A stretch of 64,000 nucleotides of DNA from Anoplopoma fimbria (GCF_027596085.1 NC_072451.1:10927098-10991097); one strand, 5' to 3'; counted from the first letter of the stretch, positions 32,894 to 44,146 are shown. The notes: generated by a model from the sequence alone, not told the origin. Numbers and translations are program-made.

Positions 32894-33748
32894 CTACTCC
32901 CCCCACCTGTGAGCGGGAAAGGAAGTCTGCCACAGCCATCTGCACCCCGGCCTATGGACCACTTTGAATTTAAAAGGCTGCAACGCCAGATACCACCGAG
33001 TGATCCGGGCGTTGGCATCCTTCATGCGGTGGAGCCACTGTAGAGGGGCATGGTCCGAATAGAGGGTGAATGGGCATCCCAGGAGGTAGTAACGCAGGGC
33101 ATCGACCGCCCACCGGATCGCCAGGCCTTCCTTCTCCACTGTGCTGTAGCGAGACTCCCTCTCAGACAGCTTCCGGCTGATGTAAAGCACTGGGCGGTCG
33201 ATCCCCTGCACCTCCTGGGACAAAACGGCCCCCAGCCCCCTATTCGAGGCATCAGTCTGCAGGATAAAAGGGAGAGAGAAGTTAGGTGTGTGGAGAAGAG
33301 GTTCCCCACAGAGGGCCTGTTTTACCCTCTCAAGCGCCAGCTGGCACTGCTCCGTCCACTGGACCGGATCTGAGGCACCCTTTCGAGTCAGGTCAGTCAG
33401 GGGGCTGGTTAGGTCGGCGAAGTTGGGGATGAACCGCCGGTAATACCCTGCCAGCCCCAAGAACCGCCTCACCTCTTTTTTGGTCTTGGGCCTCGGGCAG
33501 GCTGCAATCGCTGCTGTCTTGTCGACCTGGGGACGAACCTGCCCTCCACCCAAGTGGTACCCCAGATACCGTACCTCCCTCCGTCCAACCGCACACTTCT
33601 TCGGGTTGGCGGTGAGCCCAGCCTGTCTCATAGACTCAAGCACCGCGGACACCCGCTGCATGTGCTCCGCCCAGCTGTTGCTGTGGATGATCACATCATC
33701 CATGTAGGCGGCAGCATAAGCAGCGTGTGGACGCAGTACCCGGTCCAT
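32894..33748 (-). pseudogene. Second half of reverse transcriptase plus RNase H
   Basis: This frame continues the polymerase after a frameshift. It holds the catalytic AAYMDDVIIHSNSW, the LGYHLGGG and GLAGYYRRFIPNF blocks that close the polymerase, and the RNase H with FILQTDASNRGLGAVLSQ (first Asp), YSTVEKEGLAIRWAVDAL (Glu) and LYSDHAPLQWL (Asp). It ends in an aberrant tail (CRWLWQTSFPAHRWGE) soon after VVHRPG, so the C terminus of RNase H is probably altered. A missing base around 33795 separates it from the upstream frame. Confidence 0.8.
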
Positions 33749-35628
33749 GAGACGTTGGAATGTGGCTGGGGCACCGAACAGCCCGAAAGGAAGTGTGACG
33801 AATGGTACAATCCGTACGGAGTGGAGAAAGCCGTCTTTTCCCTGGACTCTGGAGATAAGGGAATCTGCCAGTAGCCCTTGGTCAGATCCAGTGTCGTGAA
33901 AAAACGAGCCGTGCCGAGCCGGTCCAGGAGCTCGTCGACCCGGGGCATTGGATAGGCATCAAACCGTGACTCGTCATTCACCTTGCGGTAGTCCACACAG
34001 AACCGTATAGACCCATCCTTCTTGACAACCAGAACGATGGGGCTACACCAGGCACTATTGGACTCTTCTATTACCCCCATCTCCAGCATAGCTTCCAATT
34101 CTTTCTGAACTACCTTTCTTTTGTGTTCAGGCAACCGATAAGGCCGTGATCGTACTGTCACGCCTGGGCGAGTTTCAACATGGTGTTGTATAAGGTTGGT
34201 GCGTCCTGGTAGAGGGGAGAACACATCAGCAAAGCGCTGCTGCAACGCAGCCACATCTGCTCTCTGGGACTGAGTGAGATGGTCTTCACAACGGAGCGAG
34301 GCTGGATTGGTGGAATTTGGCACCTCAGGCCCCAACTCATCCCTCTCTTTCACGGTAGTCACCAGAGAAACAGGCTCTGCCTCTCTCCATGCTTTGAGGA
34401 GGTTGAGGTGGTAAATTTGTGTTGCCCCTCCCCTGTCAGAACGCACAACCTCATAGTCTACATCGCCCACTCGCTGTGTGACCACAAAGGGCCCTTGCCA
34501 CTTAGCGAGCAGTTTGGAGCTGGAAGAGGGAAGTAATACAAGTACTTTATCTCCCGGTGCAAATTGTCTCAGCCTAGCCCCTCTGTTGTACAGGCGTTGT
34601 TGACGCTCCTGGGCCCTGAGCAAATTCTCCCGTGAACATTGCCCCAGTGTGTGGAGTTTTGCTCTCAGGTCCAGGACGTATTGAATCTCGTTTTTGCTTG
34701 GGCTAGGACCCTCCTCCCAGTTTTCCTTAACTAGGTTCAGAACCCCACGTGGTTTTCTGCCAAACAGCAGCTCAAAGGGAGAAAATCCTGTGGAGGCCTG
34801 GGGCACCTCCCGCACTGCAAACAACAGAGGGTCAAGCCACTTATCCCAATTTCCGACATCATCGTGTATGAACTTACGGATCATGGACTTCAAGGTTTTA
34901 TTCAGGCGCTCAACAAGGCCATCGGTCTGTGGGTGGTAAACACTAGTCCGAATTGCCTTGACGCCCAATAAACCGTATAGTTCCCTTAATGTGCGTGACA
35001 TAAACGAGGTGCCCTGGTCGGTCAGAATCTCTTTCGGGATTCCAACTCGGGAGATGACCTGAAACAGTGCCTGCGCAACACTCTTTGCAGAGATAGTGCG
35101 CAGCGGCACTCTTTCTTCAGGATATCGCGTTGCGTAGTCCACCAGAACTAACACAAAGCGATATCCTCGAGTGCTCCGGTGAAATGGCCCGATGAGGTCC
35201 ATGCCAATGTGCTCAAACGGGACCTCCATTAGTGGCAATGGGCGCAATGGAGCTCTTGGGATGGCCGGTAGGTTTACCAGTTGGCATTCAGGGCAAGAGG
35301 CACACCAACGGCGCACCACTCCCCGAATCCCAGGCCAATAGAATCGGGCCATTATCCGGTCTAGTGTTTTGTCATACCCCATGTGCCCAGCCATTGGGTT
35401 ATAATGAGCCGCCCGGAAAACCATTTCCCGACGGCTTTCCGGCACCAACAATTGGGTAATATCTTCATCAGTCTGAGTGTCACGACTCACTCTATACAGT
35501 CTATCCCTAATCAATGAAAAGTGTGGGTATGTCGGTGGTGTGTCAGGGTGTACCATGTGACCATCAATTTGTATCACTTGGTGATATTGAGTATTGTCAC
35601 GAGACTGCTCCAGTGGAAAATCTTCCAT
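33691..35628 (-). pseudogene. Integrase followed by the first half of reverse transcriptase, one frame
   Basis: The 645-codon frame opens with integrase. His75 and His82 with Cys112 and Cys115 form the zinc-binding part (GHMGYDKTLDRIMARFYWPG between), and the DDE triad is Asp144 (GMDLIGPF), Asp204 (ILTDQGTSF) and Glu240 (DGLVERLNK), spacing 35 residues between the last two. A GPF-type module follows (KWQGPFVV, 376-383). After a linker the same frame enters reverse transcriptase: RPYRLPEHKRKVVQKELEAM (495 on), VVKKDGSIRFCVDYRKVN and FFTTLDLTKGYWQIP with the first catalytic Asp at 581. After STPYGLYH a frameshift ends sense reading. The uninterrupted run from integrase into polymerase proves the gene order without any joining of fragments. 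Confidence 0.85.
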
Positions 35629-36182
35629 GGAGTGTATTTCGGAACCTGCGGGGCCCCTTGTGAGGGCACCACCGGTTCCCCCTCCCCTTCAGCAGCGTCG
35701 GACAACCTCGCATCACCACTGAGCACAGCACACATCCCACATGTCCCTGCCGGTCGCGATCGCACACCCACACATTGCCCCACTAACGTATGGAACCCAG
35801 ACCAATCCGTGCCTAAAATCAGTGGGTGTGCAAGGTGGGAGCTAACCGCAGCCCTAATTCTATGCGTTTTGCCCCTGTGTTTAATTTCGACTGACACAAC
35901 AGGATATCTGTGAACATCCCCATGCACACACCTTATCTCCACCCACTTTGCCTCTACCAACGCCCCGGGCCGAACCAAGTTCTGGTGGACCATGGACTGT
36001 GTACAGCCCGAGTCCACCATAGCCTGGTGTACACCCCCTTGAATCCTTACCGGAACGCTGTATGTCCCCCCCGGACCGGAGGAGGGTGCTGGCGGGCCGG
36101 CAACCCGGATCACCTGGCCGACCTCCATCAGTGGACATTCTCTGCGGAAGTGACCGGGCTGCCCACACCTCCAACACTCCTG
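35574..36182 (-). pseudogene. Gag zinc knuckle and aspartic protease
   Basis: The frame begins with a complete CCHC zinc knuckle (CWRCGQPGHFRREC, complement of about 36137-36178) and continues without a stop into MEVGQVIRV and a retroviral-type aspartic protease. The active site is MVDSGCTQSMVH and the later hydrophobic block is HPLILGTDW. The protease would cut the polyprotein. The frame ends at 35574, while the integrase frame is already open from 35628, so the two overlap by about 55 bp in different phases. That may be a programmed shift or a mutation. Confidence 0.75.
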
Positions 36183-37079
36183 CTCTGACGCCTGAGGGCC
36201 CCCTGTGGGTTGGGAACAGCGCCTGGAGCCTGGCGATGGGAGGAAACAGAGGGAGGGTTATTGCGAGGTTGAAGTGCATGAGCTTGTGGGGGCCGATGGA
36301 GGGAGGCTGAGGTGAGGAACTTCCTGCGAGGAGCAGGAGTCGGTCGGACAGGCGCTGATGTCCACCCCTCTGCTCCCTGTCCCCGGGGTTGGACGGCGAG
36401 GTGATCCTCCGCGAGGATAATGGCCGCCCCCAAGTCCCCAGGTCGGTGGCACCGCACCCATTCCGACGTCCCAGTCGGGAGGCCCTCCGCAAACTGTTCG
36501 ATCGTGATCCTCTCCAGCATCTTCTGCTCACCATCAGACTCCCTGGCTGTAGCCACCTGTTAGCTGCGTCCCTCAGCTTCTGGGCATACACGAAAGGACG
36601 GTCCGTGGGTGTCCATTTCGTGCCCCGGAACCGGCGACGGTGGTCCTCGGGGAGAAACCCGTCCTATCAAGGACGGCTTTTTTTTATGTCCTGGAAATTT
36701 CCCCGCGAGGACGCTGGCAGGCCGAGCGCCGCAGTTTGGGCCTCCCCTGACAGCAAGGGGAGCAGGCGCACGGACCACGCCGCCGCCGCCGCCCGCCACC
36801 CGCACGCCGTCCCCTCGAACATCTCTAGGAAGGTCTGTGGGTCGTCTTCCGCGGACATCTTGTGGAGCGCGATGCCCGTGAGCGGTGACGGAGGGGGTGG
36901 AGCCGCCGCCCCGACCAGGACAGCAGGCTCTCCAGGACCCGGGTCTGCATCTCCGCCTGGCTGTGGAGTGCCTCCATCTGCCACCGGTTCACCTCCGTCT
37001 GTTGCTGGGGCATGGCCGCGATCTCCCCCAGCATCTGGGCCAACGCCGCCACCGGCTGTGTCTGCTGCTCCGTCATCAC
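36183..37079 (-). pseudogene. Gag of the Gmr1-like element, frameshifted
   Basis: The start is MMTEQQTQPVAALAQMLGEI at 37079, 9 bp after the primer site, followed by a Gln- and Glu-rich helix with heptad-like spacing (QMEALHSQAEMQTRVLESLL). The continuation lies in a second frame (IALHKMSAEDDPQTFLEMFE, a capsid-like DDPxxFLxxFE motif near 36830), then a third (ITIEQFAEGLP and WVRCHRPGDLGAAIILAEDH near 36450), before the zinc knuckle. At least two frameshifts interrupt it. The minus-strand GC-rich text produces long but meaningless frames on the other strand. Confidence 0.7.
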
Positions 37080-37087
37080 CGTGTTGA

Positions 37088-37106
37088 GGTCCCTGTTCAG
37101 GCGCCA
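37088..37106 (-). promoter_or_regulatory. Primer-binding site complementary to tRNA-Lys
   Basis: The minus strand reads TGGCGCCTGAACAGGGACC, one base downstream of the 5' LTR end. It differs by a single base from the usual tRNA-Lys site. It would prime minus-strand cDNA synthesis. Confidence 0.8.
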
Positions 37107-37107
37107 G

Positions 37108-37497
37108 TGTAGCCGACTCTCGACTACCGTAGGTTCTCCCCAACACAGATACGGCTTCAGTGGGTAGGTTTAACAAAGGTATATTTATTTCATCCAAAAT
37201 ACAACACACAATGCGGACCGTCGTGCGCTCCGCTCGCTGCCCGGCTTCTCGGGCGCACTCGGTCCAACGTTCCCGGAACGCCACCACTCTGATGGCTTCA
37301 CGCTCCCGTCTCAGTCCTCGTTCCGCGTGTGTGACTCTTCCTCTCCCGAACTCCCGTCTGCTCCTGCTTAAGTAGCTTCAGCCTAATTAGCACCACATTA
37401 CAGCTGTCATGATTGAACTCACCACGGCACTGTTCCCATGAACCACTCCCACACCTCTCTCCCCTGCAGCTGAGCGCAGACCACGCCCACTGCCACA
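37108..37497 (-). repeat. 5' LTR of the Gmr1-like element
   Basis: 390 bp with TG...CA ends on the minus strand, about 99% like the 3' LTR, right host flank AACAG. On the minus strand it contains the promoter of the element, though no clear TATA box was identified. Confidence 0.9.
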
Positions 37498-37502
37498 AAC
37501 AG

Positions 37503-38014
37503 TTAACAAGTTTCAGTTAGCATGTTAAACGTTAGCATGTGAATTGACTGGTTTTCAGGGATATTTTTGTGGGAGTTTTGTCTCATGGTGAGCAGTAGAT
37601 TGCAGAGATCTCACTGCAGTTGTGCATGGCCTGAGGTAAACAGGTGCTGGAATAGTCAAGAACACATAAAACTTAAAAGAAGGATGTGATCAGATAGAGT
37701 TAGAGATAGATAGACATTTACTAATGAGAGTCACAATATGTTATCACTCAGAGAAAAACACATTTATAACTGATAACATTTGATAAGAGATATTTAGTAA
37801 CATAACCAATTAACCCAAGTTGTGTCTGAGGGGCAGGGGACAAAAAAACTAAAAAGTGCACCGTTTGCATGAGGTGGGGAACCAGCACATAGACAGTTTT
37901 CTAGTATGTAGGGCACCCAATATAACACTGCATTAGGTTTCCTACATATTATGCACCGGTTAATGTACTGTAAGGGTACCCTAAAGAGCACTTTGTTATG
38001 TTTTATCTACCCTA
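37503..38014. other. Intergenic DNA, nothing recognised
   Basis: AT-rich, no supported ORF. Confidence 0.5.
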
Positions 38015-38505
38015 GGGAAATCCAAGAGGAAACTGAATCATATCTTCTCCACTGGAAAGGTTCCAAGAGGGCACTTTGTCAAGTTTTCTCCACTGGAAGA
38101 AAGTCCTAGAGGGAACTTTATCATGTTTCTCTCCTGGAAGGGATCCCTGTAGGGCACTTTTTGATGTTTGATCTTCCAAAGGGCCATCCAAGAGGGCACT
38201 TAATCTTGTTTTATCTACCCCAGGAGCATTAAAGAAAGCACTTTATCATGTTTTCTCCACTAGAAGGGAACCCTTGACAGAACTTTCTGACGTTAGATCT
38301 GTCGTCAGGCCATCCAAGAGGGCACTACATCATGTTTTCTCCACTGGAAGTGCACTCGAGAGAGCCCTTTATGTTTTATCTCACATGGGAGCACTTAACA
38401 TGGCATTTTATCATGCTTTTTTAACCGTAGGAGCAACCGAGAGGGCACTTTATCATGTTTCTCTCCTGGAAGGGATCCTTGTAGGACACTTTATGACTTT
38501 TGAGA
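38015..38505. repeat. Degenerate minisatellite with ~40-45-bp units
   Basis: About a dozen imperfect units built on GAGGGCACTTTATCATGTTT and CTCCACTGGAAGGGATCC. A longer period is visible too: CTCTCCTGGAAGGGATCC recurs about 328 bp apart (near 38130 and 38460). The ORF across it (38274-38540) simply mirrors the repeat. Confidence 0.75.
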
Positions 38506-39140
38506 TTCTAAGTTTAAAATATGTTTCTCACTTAAAATAAGTACACTCGTTATGTCACTTGTGTATGCAGTGTTGGTTAAGTACTATTACAATATTACAG
38601 TAAAATAAGTCAGCTTTAAATTGGTTTCACACTGGACACAGACAGTGGTCTCCTGCGTGAAAGTTCAGTGTTTGATTTACACTTCCAGTGTTTGACCTCC
38701 TCCCTACGTGGACTATTTACCTCTTTTGCTCTGAGTGACAGATAAAGGCGTGTATGGGTTTACATTGGAGTTAGATAAAAGTCCAGCGCATCCCATCTCT
38801 TGAAAAATCCGTTCCCATACAAGGAAACTTCATTGTCAATTTAGTTTCAAAGGAAACTCGTTTTTTTCCGGATTACGTTTGTTTTTTATCATTGATTCGT
38901 TATTAATCACAACAGACAATCATGAAGTACTGTGTGTCAGGACAAAGGGGACTCTGAGTGAGTCACTCATATTTGGGAATGGACACTGCGGTATGTTTAA
39001 ACCGCTGAAGGAGCTTCTGATTTTCATCTGTGTTTCACTGCATTCTGTTATGGGAAATAACTGACTTGAACACATACTCAAAAGGTTATGTTTTTTAGAC
39101 ACTACAGTACATTGAGGTGAATGTCCTCTTCTCTCTGCAG
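38506..39140. other. Non-coding DNA upstream of the first recognised desmoglein exon
   Basis: No signal-peptide or propeptide exon could be identified here. The last ~20 bp is a pyrimidine-rich tract leading to the acceptor at 39140. Confidence 0.4.
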
Positions 39141-39269
39141 CTGTGGGGGTGTTTGGTTGGCGGTGCAGCCAGCGTCCCACACCTCAGACACCACAAGAGG
39201 ACCTAGGTTGTCCCAACAAGCAGGCTTAAAGAGAACTTTGACTACAGCACAGTAGGCCACGTGGCCAGG
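39141..39269 (+). pseudogene. Desmoglein exon: propeptide end and mature N terminus, stop at Trp
   Basis: Between acceptor CTCTCTGCAG and donor GTAAGT, 43 codons read LRHHKR, then a TAG (39204-39206), then VVPTSRLKENFDYSTVGHVA. In desmogleins the cleavage site R-x-K-R is followed within two residues by a Trp that swaps between partner molecules, then a hydrophobic/Pro stretch, LKEN and DY. The stop occupies the Trp position (TGG to TAG). Translation from an upstream start would end inside the propeptide boundary. Confidence 0.75.
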
Positions 39270-39403
39270 GTAAGTAGGTCCACATCACAACATCTCTGTG
39301 TTCTAACAAAGTGTCTCTGAACTAGTTTAGCAGCTTGTCACTGGACTTAACATTGATATCCAATGGGGTCAAATTCAAATGATTCTGCATGTTCTGCCTA
39401 GTA

Positions 39404-39962
39404 CTGTATTTTCCGCACTATAGGGCGCACTGGATTATAAGGCGCACTGTCAATGAATGGTCTATTTTCGATCTTTTTTCATATATAAGGCGCACCAGAC
39501 TATAAGGCGCATTAAGCGAAACAAAACAGTCAGTCAGTCAAACTTCCTCCACTTCCGTACCATTGATTCATTAATGTTGAATTCTCTCGCAGCTGCTCTA
39601 TTCCCATGTTCTACTGCGTGACTGATAGCCTTGAGTTTGAAGTCCGCGTCGTAAGCGTGTCTCTTGACAGGTGCCATTTTGGGGTCCTTATACACACACT
39701 GTAATATTATGGTGAAGCACAGTATGTATTACTCCGCGACGCTCCTGACTACGGTAGCCGTAATGCTGCAAGCGGTGCGGCTTTGTAGTTTACCAAAGTC
39801 GTACTAAAACATTTTGACAGAGCGTCGTGTACCACACAAAATCGCTTCGAGGTCAGTAAGCACAACCAGAATTAATCCATATATAAGGCGCTCCGGATTA
39901 TATTATCGTTTTTTGAGAAAATTAAAGGCTTTTAAGTGTGCCTTATAGTGCGGAAAATACGG
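39404..39962 (-). mobile_element. Pogo/Tigger-like MITE with TA target duplication, copy 2
   Basis: A 559-bp reverse-oriented relative of 6286-6846, flanked by TA (39402-39403, 39963-39964), inside the first intron of the desmoglein copy. The 47-codon Brinker-type DNA-binding frame is kept on the minus strand at 39534-39677 with its ATG and stop. Overall the two copies differ by few bases by eye. Confidence 0.75.
39534..39677 (-). pseudogene. Brinker-type DNA-binding remnant, copy 2
   Basis: The 47-codon minus-strand frame reads MAPVKRHAYDADFKLK, AISHAVEHGNRAAAREF and VRKWRKFD. It matches 6573-6716 with two amino-acid differences. It contains only the helix-turn-helix of a pogo-like transposase. 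Confidence 0.6.
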
Positions 39963-40439
39963 TAGTTAGTGTCAGTAGAGATAAGACAAGAAACAAAATT
40001 GCAACTTGCTGAAATCAAACCAGGGCCATTGCGGTTTATGGTGGGCTGTTGAGAAAACAGGGCTGAAATATGCAAAGATTTCAGATTGTGTTGATCTTAA
40101 ATGTGTCATAAACACCACTAATATCAACTACAGATGCACTTGTTGTACAGGCTGTATAGTGTAACATAATTGTGATTAGCCCCGTGCCATTTTTTTTCTT
40201 CGGACCTCGCCCCAAACACAACAGCACACACACAACCACTCCAGACAATTGAGAAGCAGACGTTTGCTGTGCCACCACGGAGAGGCTCACCGTGCAACTA
40301 GCATCCTGCTAACCAACACATTTTATCAGACACAGATTGCAGTTGGTGGCAGACGGCAACATCCCTGTCTGAAAAATGAAGCCAATGCAGAAGTGACTTG
40401 AATTCTTTCTTATGGCCATCAGGGGCTTACTTCCCTGGT

Positions 40440-40940
40440 TGCAAAAAGTAGTCTGATTGTATAGAAGCCTATGATAAAATGACCCTACTTGTCATTTTCT
40501 CCTAGACTTCTATACATAATCAATGTTAACTGAAGTAATTAACTTGATTTATTACCTTAGTAAACATTGTAAACATGAGTTTATGGTCTGAATCTCTAGT
40601 TCTCTAAGTCTTCTTCAATCGAACATGATATTCATTAAGTAAATTATTGTCCCTTAAAAATGGACCATAAACCAGGGTATGCTGTGGGGCGTGGCTAACT
40701 TTAACCCTCACACAGTGTGTTTTCAGTTCATGAAAGTGAATTGTAACATTTGGTTGCCTATAAATGTCTTATTCAGAGTAAGGTTTTACTTAGCTTTAAC
40801 CTCACGTTTCACTTCTGGTTGCAAAAAAGCAAGATGGCGACGGCAAAAATTACAATCTCGAGGGTTCAAAAAACGCATTCCACAAACCAATAGGTGACTT
40901 CACGGTGATAATGTCCACTTTTTGTATACAGCCTCTGATA
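40440..40940 (+). repeat. Dispersed repeat R40, copy 1
   Basis: Shares AGTAAACATTGTAAACATGAG, given only in part here, and TTTATGGTCT, AAGTCTTCTTCAAT and GACTTCACGGTGATAATGTC with copies at 52585-53065 (same orientation) and 57345-57730 (reversed). The ends include TATACAGCCTCT-like text. Non-coding; class unknown, possibly a MITE. Confidence 0.6.
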
Positions 40941-42577
40941 GGTGCACATTTTCCTACACATGAGAGGTAAATGTTTCATTGGTACAAATTTAAATACCTG
41001 TTTACACTCTGTAATAAAAAAGAGAAACCCTGTTTCCTCAAATTACCGTCGCTTGCCTTGAAAGCGCTGATTGAAAGTTGAATGAGGATTTATCTTTACG
41101 ACAACTCCTCATTTCGCCACACAAACCATACGAAGGTGGCAGCTGTCCGGAGGGAGATCGCTAGGGAACTGAAAGTTTCCTACTTGCTGTTGGCTATACT
41201 GTTTGTAATTTCAAGTAATTATCTCAATGTAAAACCTGTTTAGTTTCCTGTTTAAAAAGGAACAAACATAGGAAGATAAGTGATAGCATCTCCAGTCTGT
41301 AAATCGAGCGCACAGCTGATAGGTTGCCACGTGGTTTGTTTACATGACGTAACAGGAGCACAGAGTAGCAGTTTCAGTTTTTGCAGTTTCACAGTTGTTG
41401 TGGACAAGGAGCGTCCAATGCTGATACGACACGGTGTAAGAAGGAGTTTTGGGGCCCCTGACAGCTTCTGGTCCCCTGTGCTGCTGTGCCGTTTGAGCTG
41501 TCAATATTGGATCACCATTGGATGTATTAAAAGATGTATTTTAAAGGGGGTCCAAATTGTTGTGCTAGGCCACTGCTAGGAATCCTGTGAGCTTCCCTAC
41601 TTGTTTACCAAAATGAAGCTCTATGTGTTAAGCATGGTTCTTTGTTACAGGAAAACTAATTTGAATATAGTAACATTGAACATAACCTCCTGCTTAAAGC
41701 CTAAACGTTTATGCCTTTGTCTAAAATGTTATGCCTCGCTGCAAAAGGACAATAACAACTGCATGACAGGTCTTGCTTTGTTATAATTCAGCAGGAGACG
41801 CCAGATTTATTGAAGACATTATTTTATGATTACTGTGTGAATCATCCAACACTTTTTCGTCATAAAAAACTCATGAATAAACACACGGCCTAGAGACATA
41901 GGAGAGTTGGAAACAGCTCCGCCAATAAAAAAAGAGATTGCCAGGAGAGTTGAAAGTTGTCACACTATACTGTACTGCTCCTGTTCAGCCTTGACTTTTC
42001 CATCTTTAGTCTTAAGGGCACATTAAAACTTTTCCTTTAGTCAAATAAATATTTGATGCATCTCTGCCCTATTTGGATCCATCCAACATGATAAGCTGCC
42101 CTCCAGCATCCGTACAGCACTCAGCTGTTGTAGAGGCAATAACGCACATTTTCAAGTGTTAAAGCAGTGTTGATGTTCAAAATGGTGCTAAAAAAGCGCT
42201 TGGAGTGGTGGACAAGTATATTTACAAAAACAACACAGATAAGTTTCACTTTCAGTTCAGTTCCCAATTAGAAAATACTCAAAATATAGTTAGTCAACAC
42301 CAACTGATTTTTTCAGGTGTCTAAAATACGTCCAGAGGAGTACATTGCTTTGCTCCTGTACTTGTACTCCTGTCTGTTTCTATAAACTCCATCTTATGTA
42401 GTAATACACTGACTTTGGAGATGTACGTCCTAGCACCTGACTTCAAAACACTCAAACTATCCCTTTAAACCACCAAGGCAATAAACAATATTATTCAAGT
42501 AGTCTGAATTGAAAAATAATATTAAAATCAAATGTCAGATGTTTGAGTTTGAATCTAAACGTCTGGAACATGAGCAG

Positions 42578-42729
42578 AGGGTACGTGTGTGGTCTTGTTT
42601 AAGTGATGAAGGTGAAGACGCGAACATTGGAGATCTTAAAAAAAACGGTCAACCTGTTCATTGTGGATGAGATCACTGGACTGGTGCATGTCCGAGGAAC
42701 ACTGGACCGAGAGGAGAGGGAAACTTACA
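42578..42729 (+). pseudogene. Desmoglein exon: EC1 core
   Basis: One frame reads SDEGEDANIGDLKK (the calcium-binding start after IRSDE in relatives) and, after an eight-A run near 42636-42645, another frame reads NLFIVDEITGLVHVRGTLDREERETY, here given only to mark the classic F-x-V-D-x-x-T-G and L-D-R-E blocks of cadherin EC1. The two pieces are out of frame with each other. The donor is not evident. Confidence 0.65.
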
Positions 42730-43875
42730 TTATGAGGACACAACTCAACACACAGACTATGACACATCTACTCACTATTTCATCAACTCAGTATTCAGTG
42801 TTCAAAGCTGCACTGCTGTCCCCCACAGTGTCTTTCTGTGGGGGACATTTTCCAGTTCTACATGTAGCGGCTTTGATGGGTTGCAAACCAACACCAGTTA
42901 GAGTTGTTGACGGCAGAGGTAGATGAACAGTTTGAAACCATAGTCAGAATTAAACAAAAATAAAATACTACATATTCAACCTGTTCTCACTCCCAACTCG
43001 TGCACTTTAGTGTCTGTGAGAGACGACTCGGGCTTACTAACTTCCATGTAAACCCTTTAATCATTATGAGACACTCAGAGCAACTGACGTAGTTTAAATA
43101 GCGAGAAAGTCTACAGAGAGTTGGAGGTAGTGGAGGCTGCATAAGTCAAACAAATACAGGACTTTTACCTAGGAGACAACTGTTTATGTCCCCTGTGAAA
43201 CTTAAAGTCAACATTGTCTTATTTTATCGTCATTTTGTAACACCACTGCCGTACTCTGGCATTACATTTTGTTTTAAATGTATAATAAAATATATTTTTT
43301 ACAGTTAAACCTTGAAATGATGAAGGCACTTGCAAATGCCATGGTAGTACAATTGTTTCTTTTTTGTTTGAAATGAAACAAAGAGCAGTGCACCGAGATG
43401 AGCAAAGTAACACAGTGCCGCTCTCACAGACTTTCAGCAAAAAATCTAATGTGATCAACGAGAGGTGCACTGCAACAACACCACGGCAATATATGCTCAG
43501 CACTGGCCATGGAAAGCAAGATTTCTATTGAATGCAGTTGTATACTTCTACTCCTTTACATTTCAGAGAGAAATGTTTTAAAAGCATCTGGAAAGCTCGA
43601 GTCACAAGTTACTTCAAAGGTTTTATATTACAAAATCTAAAATCGGTTTATAAATTAGGCATGCATCTAATTGATGCATGAATTACACTTTCAAACAGTA
43701 TATAATAAATAACAGCATATAAACAATAATGCATCAGTAAAAATTATAATTCTGCTTACTTTTGTTATTGATAACGCTGCTAACTTTGGCTTGTGGAGTA
43801 TTTTAATGAATGCTTTGGTCACCACCGCTCTGCACTGGATCTGTGAACATCTAGTGAATTACCACTTGAAGACAG

Positions 43876-43990
<115 letters not shown>

Positions 43991-44004
43991 TTTCTGTTCA
44001 ACAG

Positions 44005-44146
44005 CTGACAGGAGTGGCCAGATTCAATAATGGCAGTGTGGCTGAAGACGGAGTAGACCTGAGATTTGATGTGGAGGACGAGAACGATAATCCTCCTGTT
44101 TTAGTCCCCCTTCCTTAAGCTACAGTCAACGAGTCCAGTCCAGCAG
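44005..44146 (+). pseudogene. Desmoglein exon: end of EC1 and start of EC2
   Basis: After the acceptor TTCAACAG the frame reads LTGVARFNNGSVAEDGVDLR and FDVEDENDNPPV, the conserved calcium-binding D-x-N-D-N linker, then hits TAA at 44116-44118. A one-base shift before this point would reach ATVNESSPAG, the usual EC2 start, so a frameshift near 44105 is likely. The donor GTAAAA follows at 44147. Confidence 0.75.

Larger units (their letters stand above)
32458..37497 (-). mobile_element. Ty3/gypsy LTR retrotransposon with copia-like pol order (Gmr1-like)
   Basis: A 5.04-kb provirus-like insertion on the minus strand. Two LTRs of 392 and 390 bp differ by about three substitutions and two single-base gaps. 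AACAG flanks both sides (32453-32457 and 37498-37502). From the 5' end on the minus strand: tRNA-Lys primer site, gag with a zinc knuckle, aspartic protease, integrase, reverse transcriptase, RNase H, 3' LTR. Integrase before polymerase is the order of Ty1/copia, yet the protein motifs are Ty3/gypsy. This combination is known for the deuterostome Gmr1 group first described from cod. There is no envelope-like ORF. Frameshifts in gag and in the polymerase disable the copy. Confidence 0.85.

Noticed and set aside
36389..37087. 232-codon plus-strand ORF
   Set aside because: Antisense shadow of the GC-rich gag region of the minus-strand LTR element.
38274..38540. 88-codon ORF with internal repeats
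   Set aside because: It follows the minisatellite period and has no motif or splice context.
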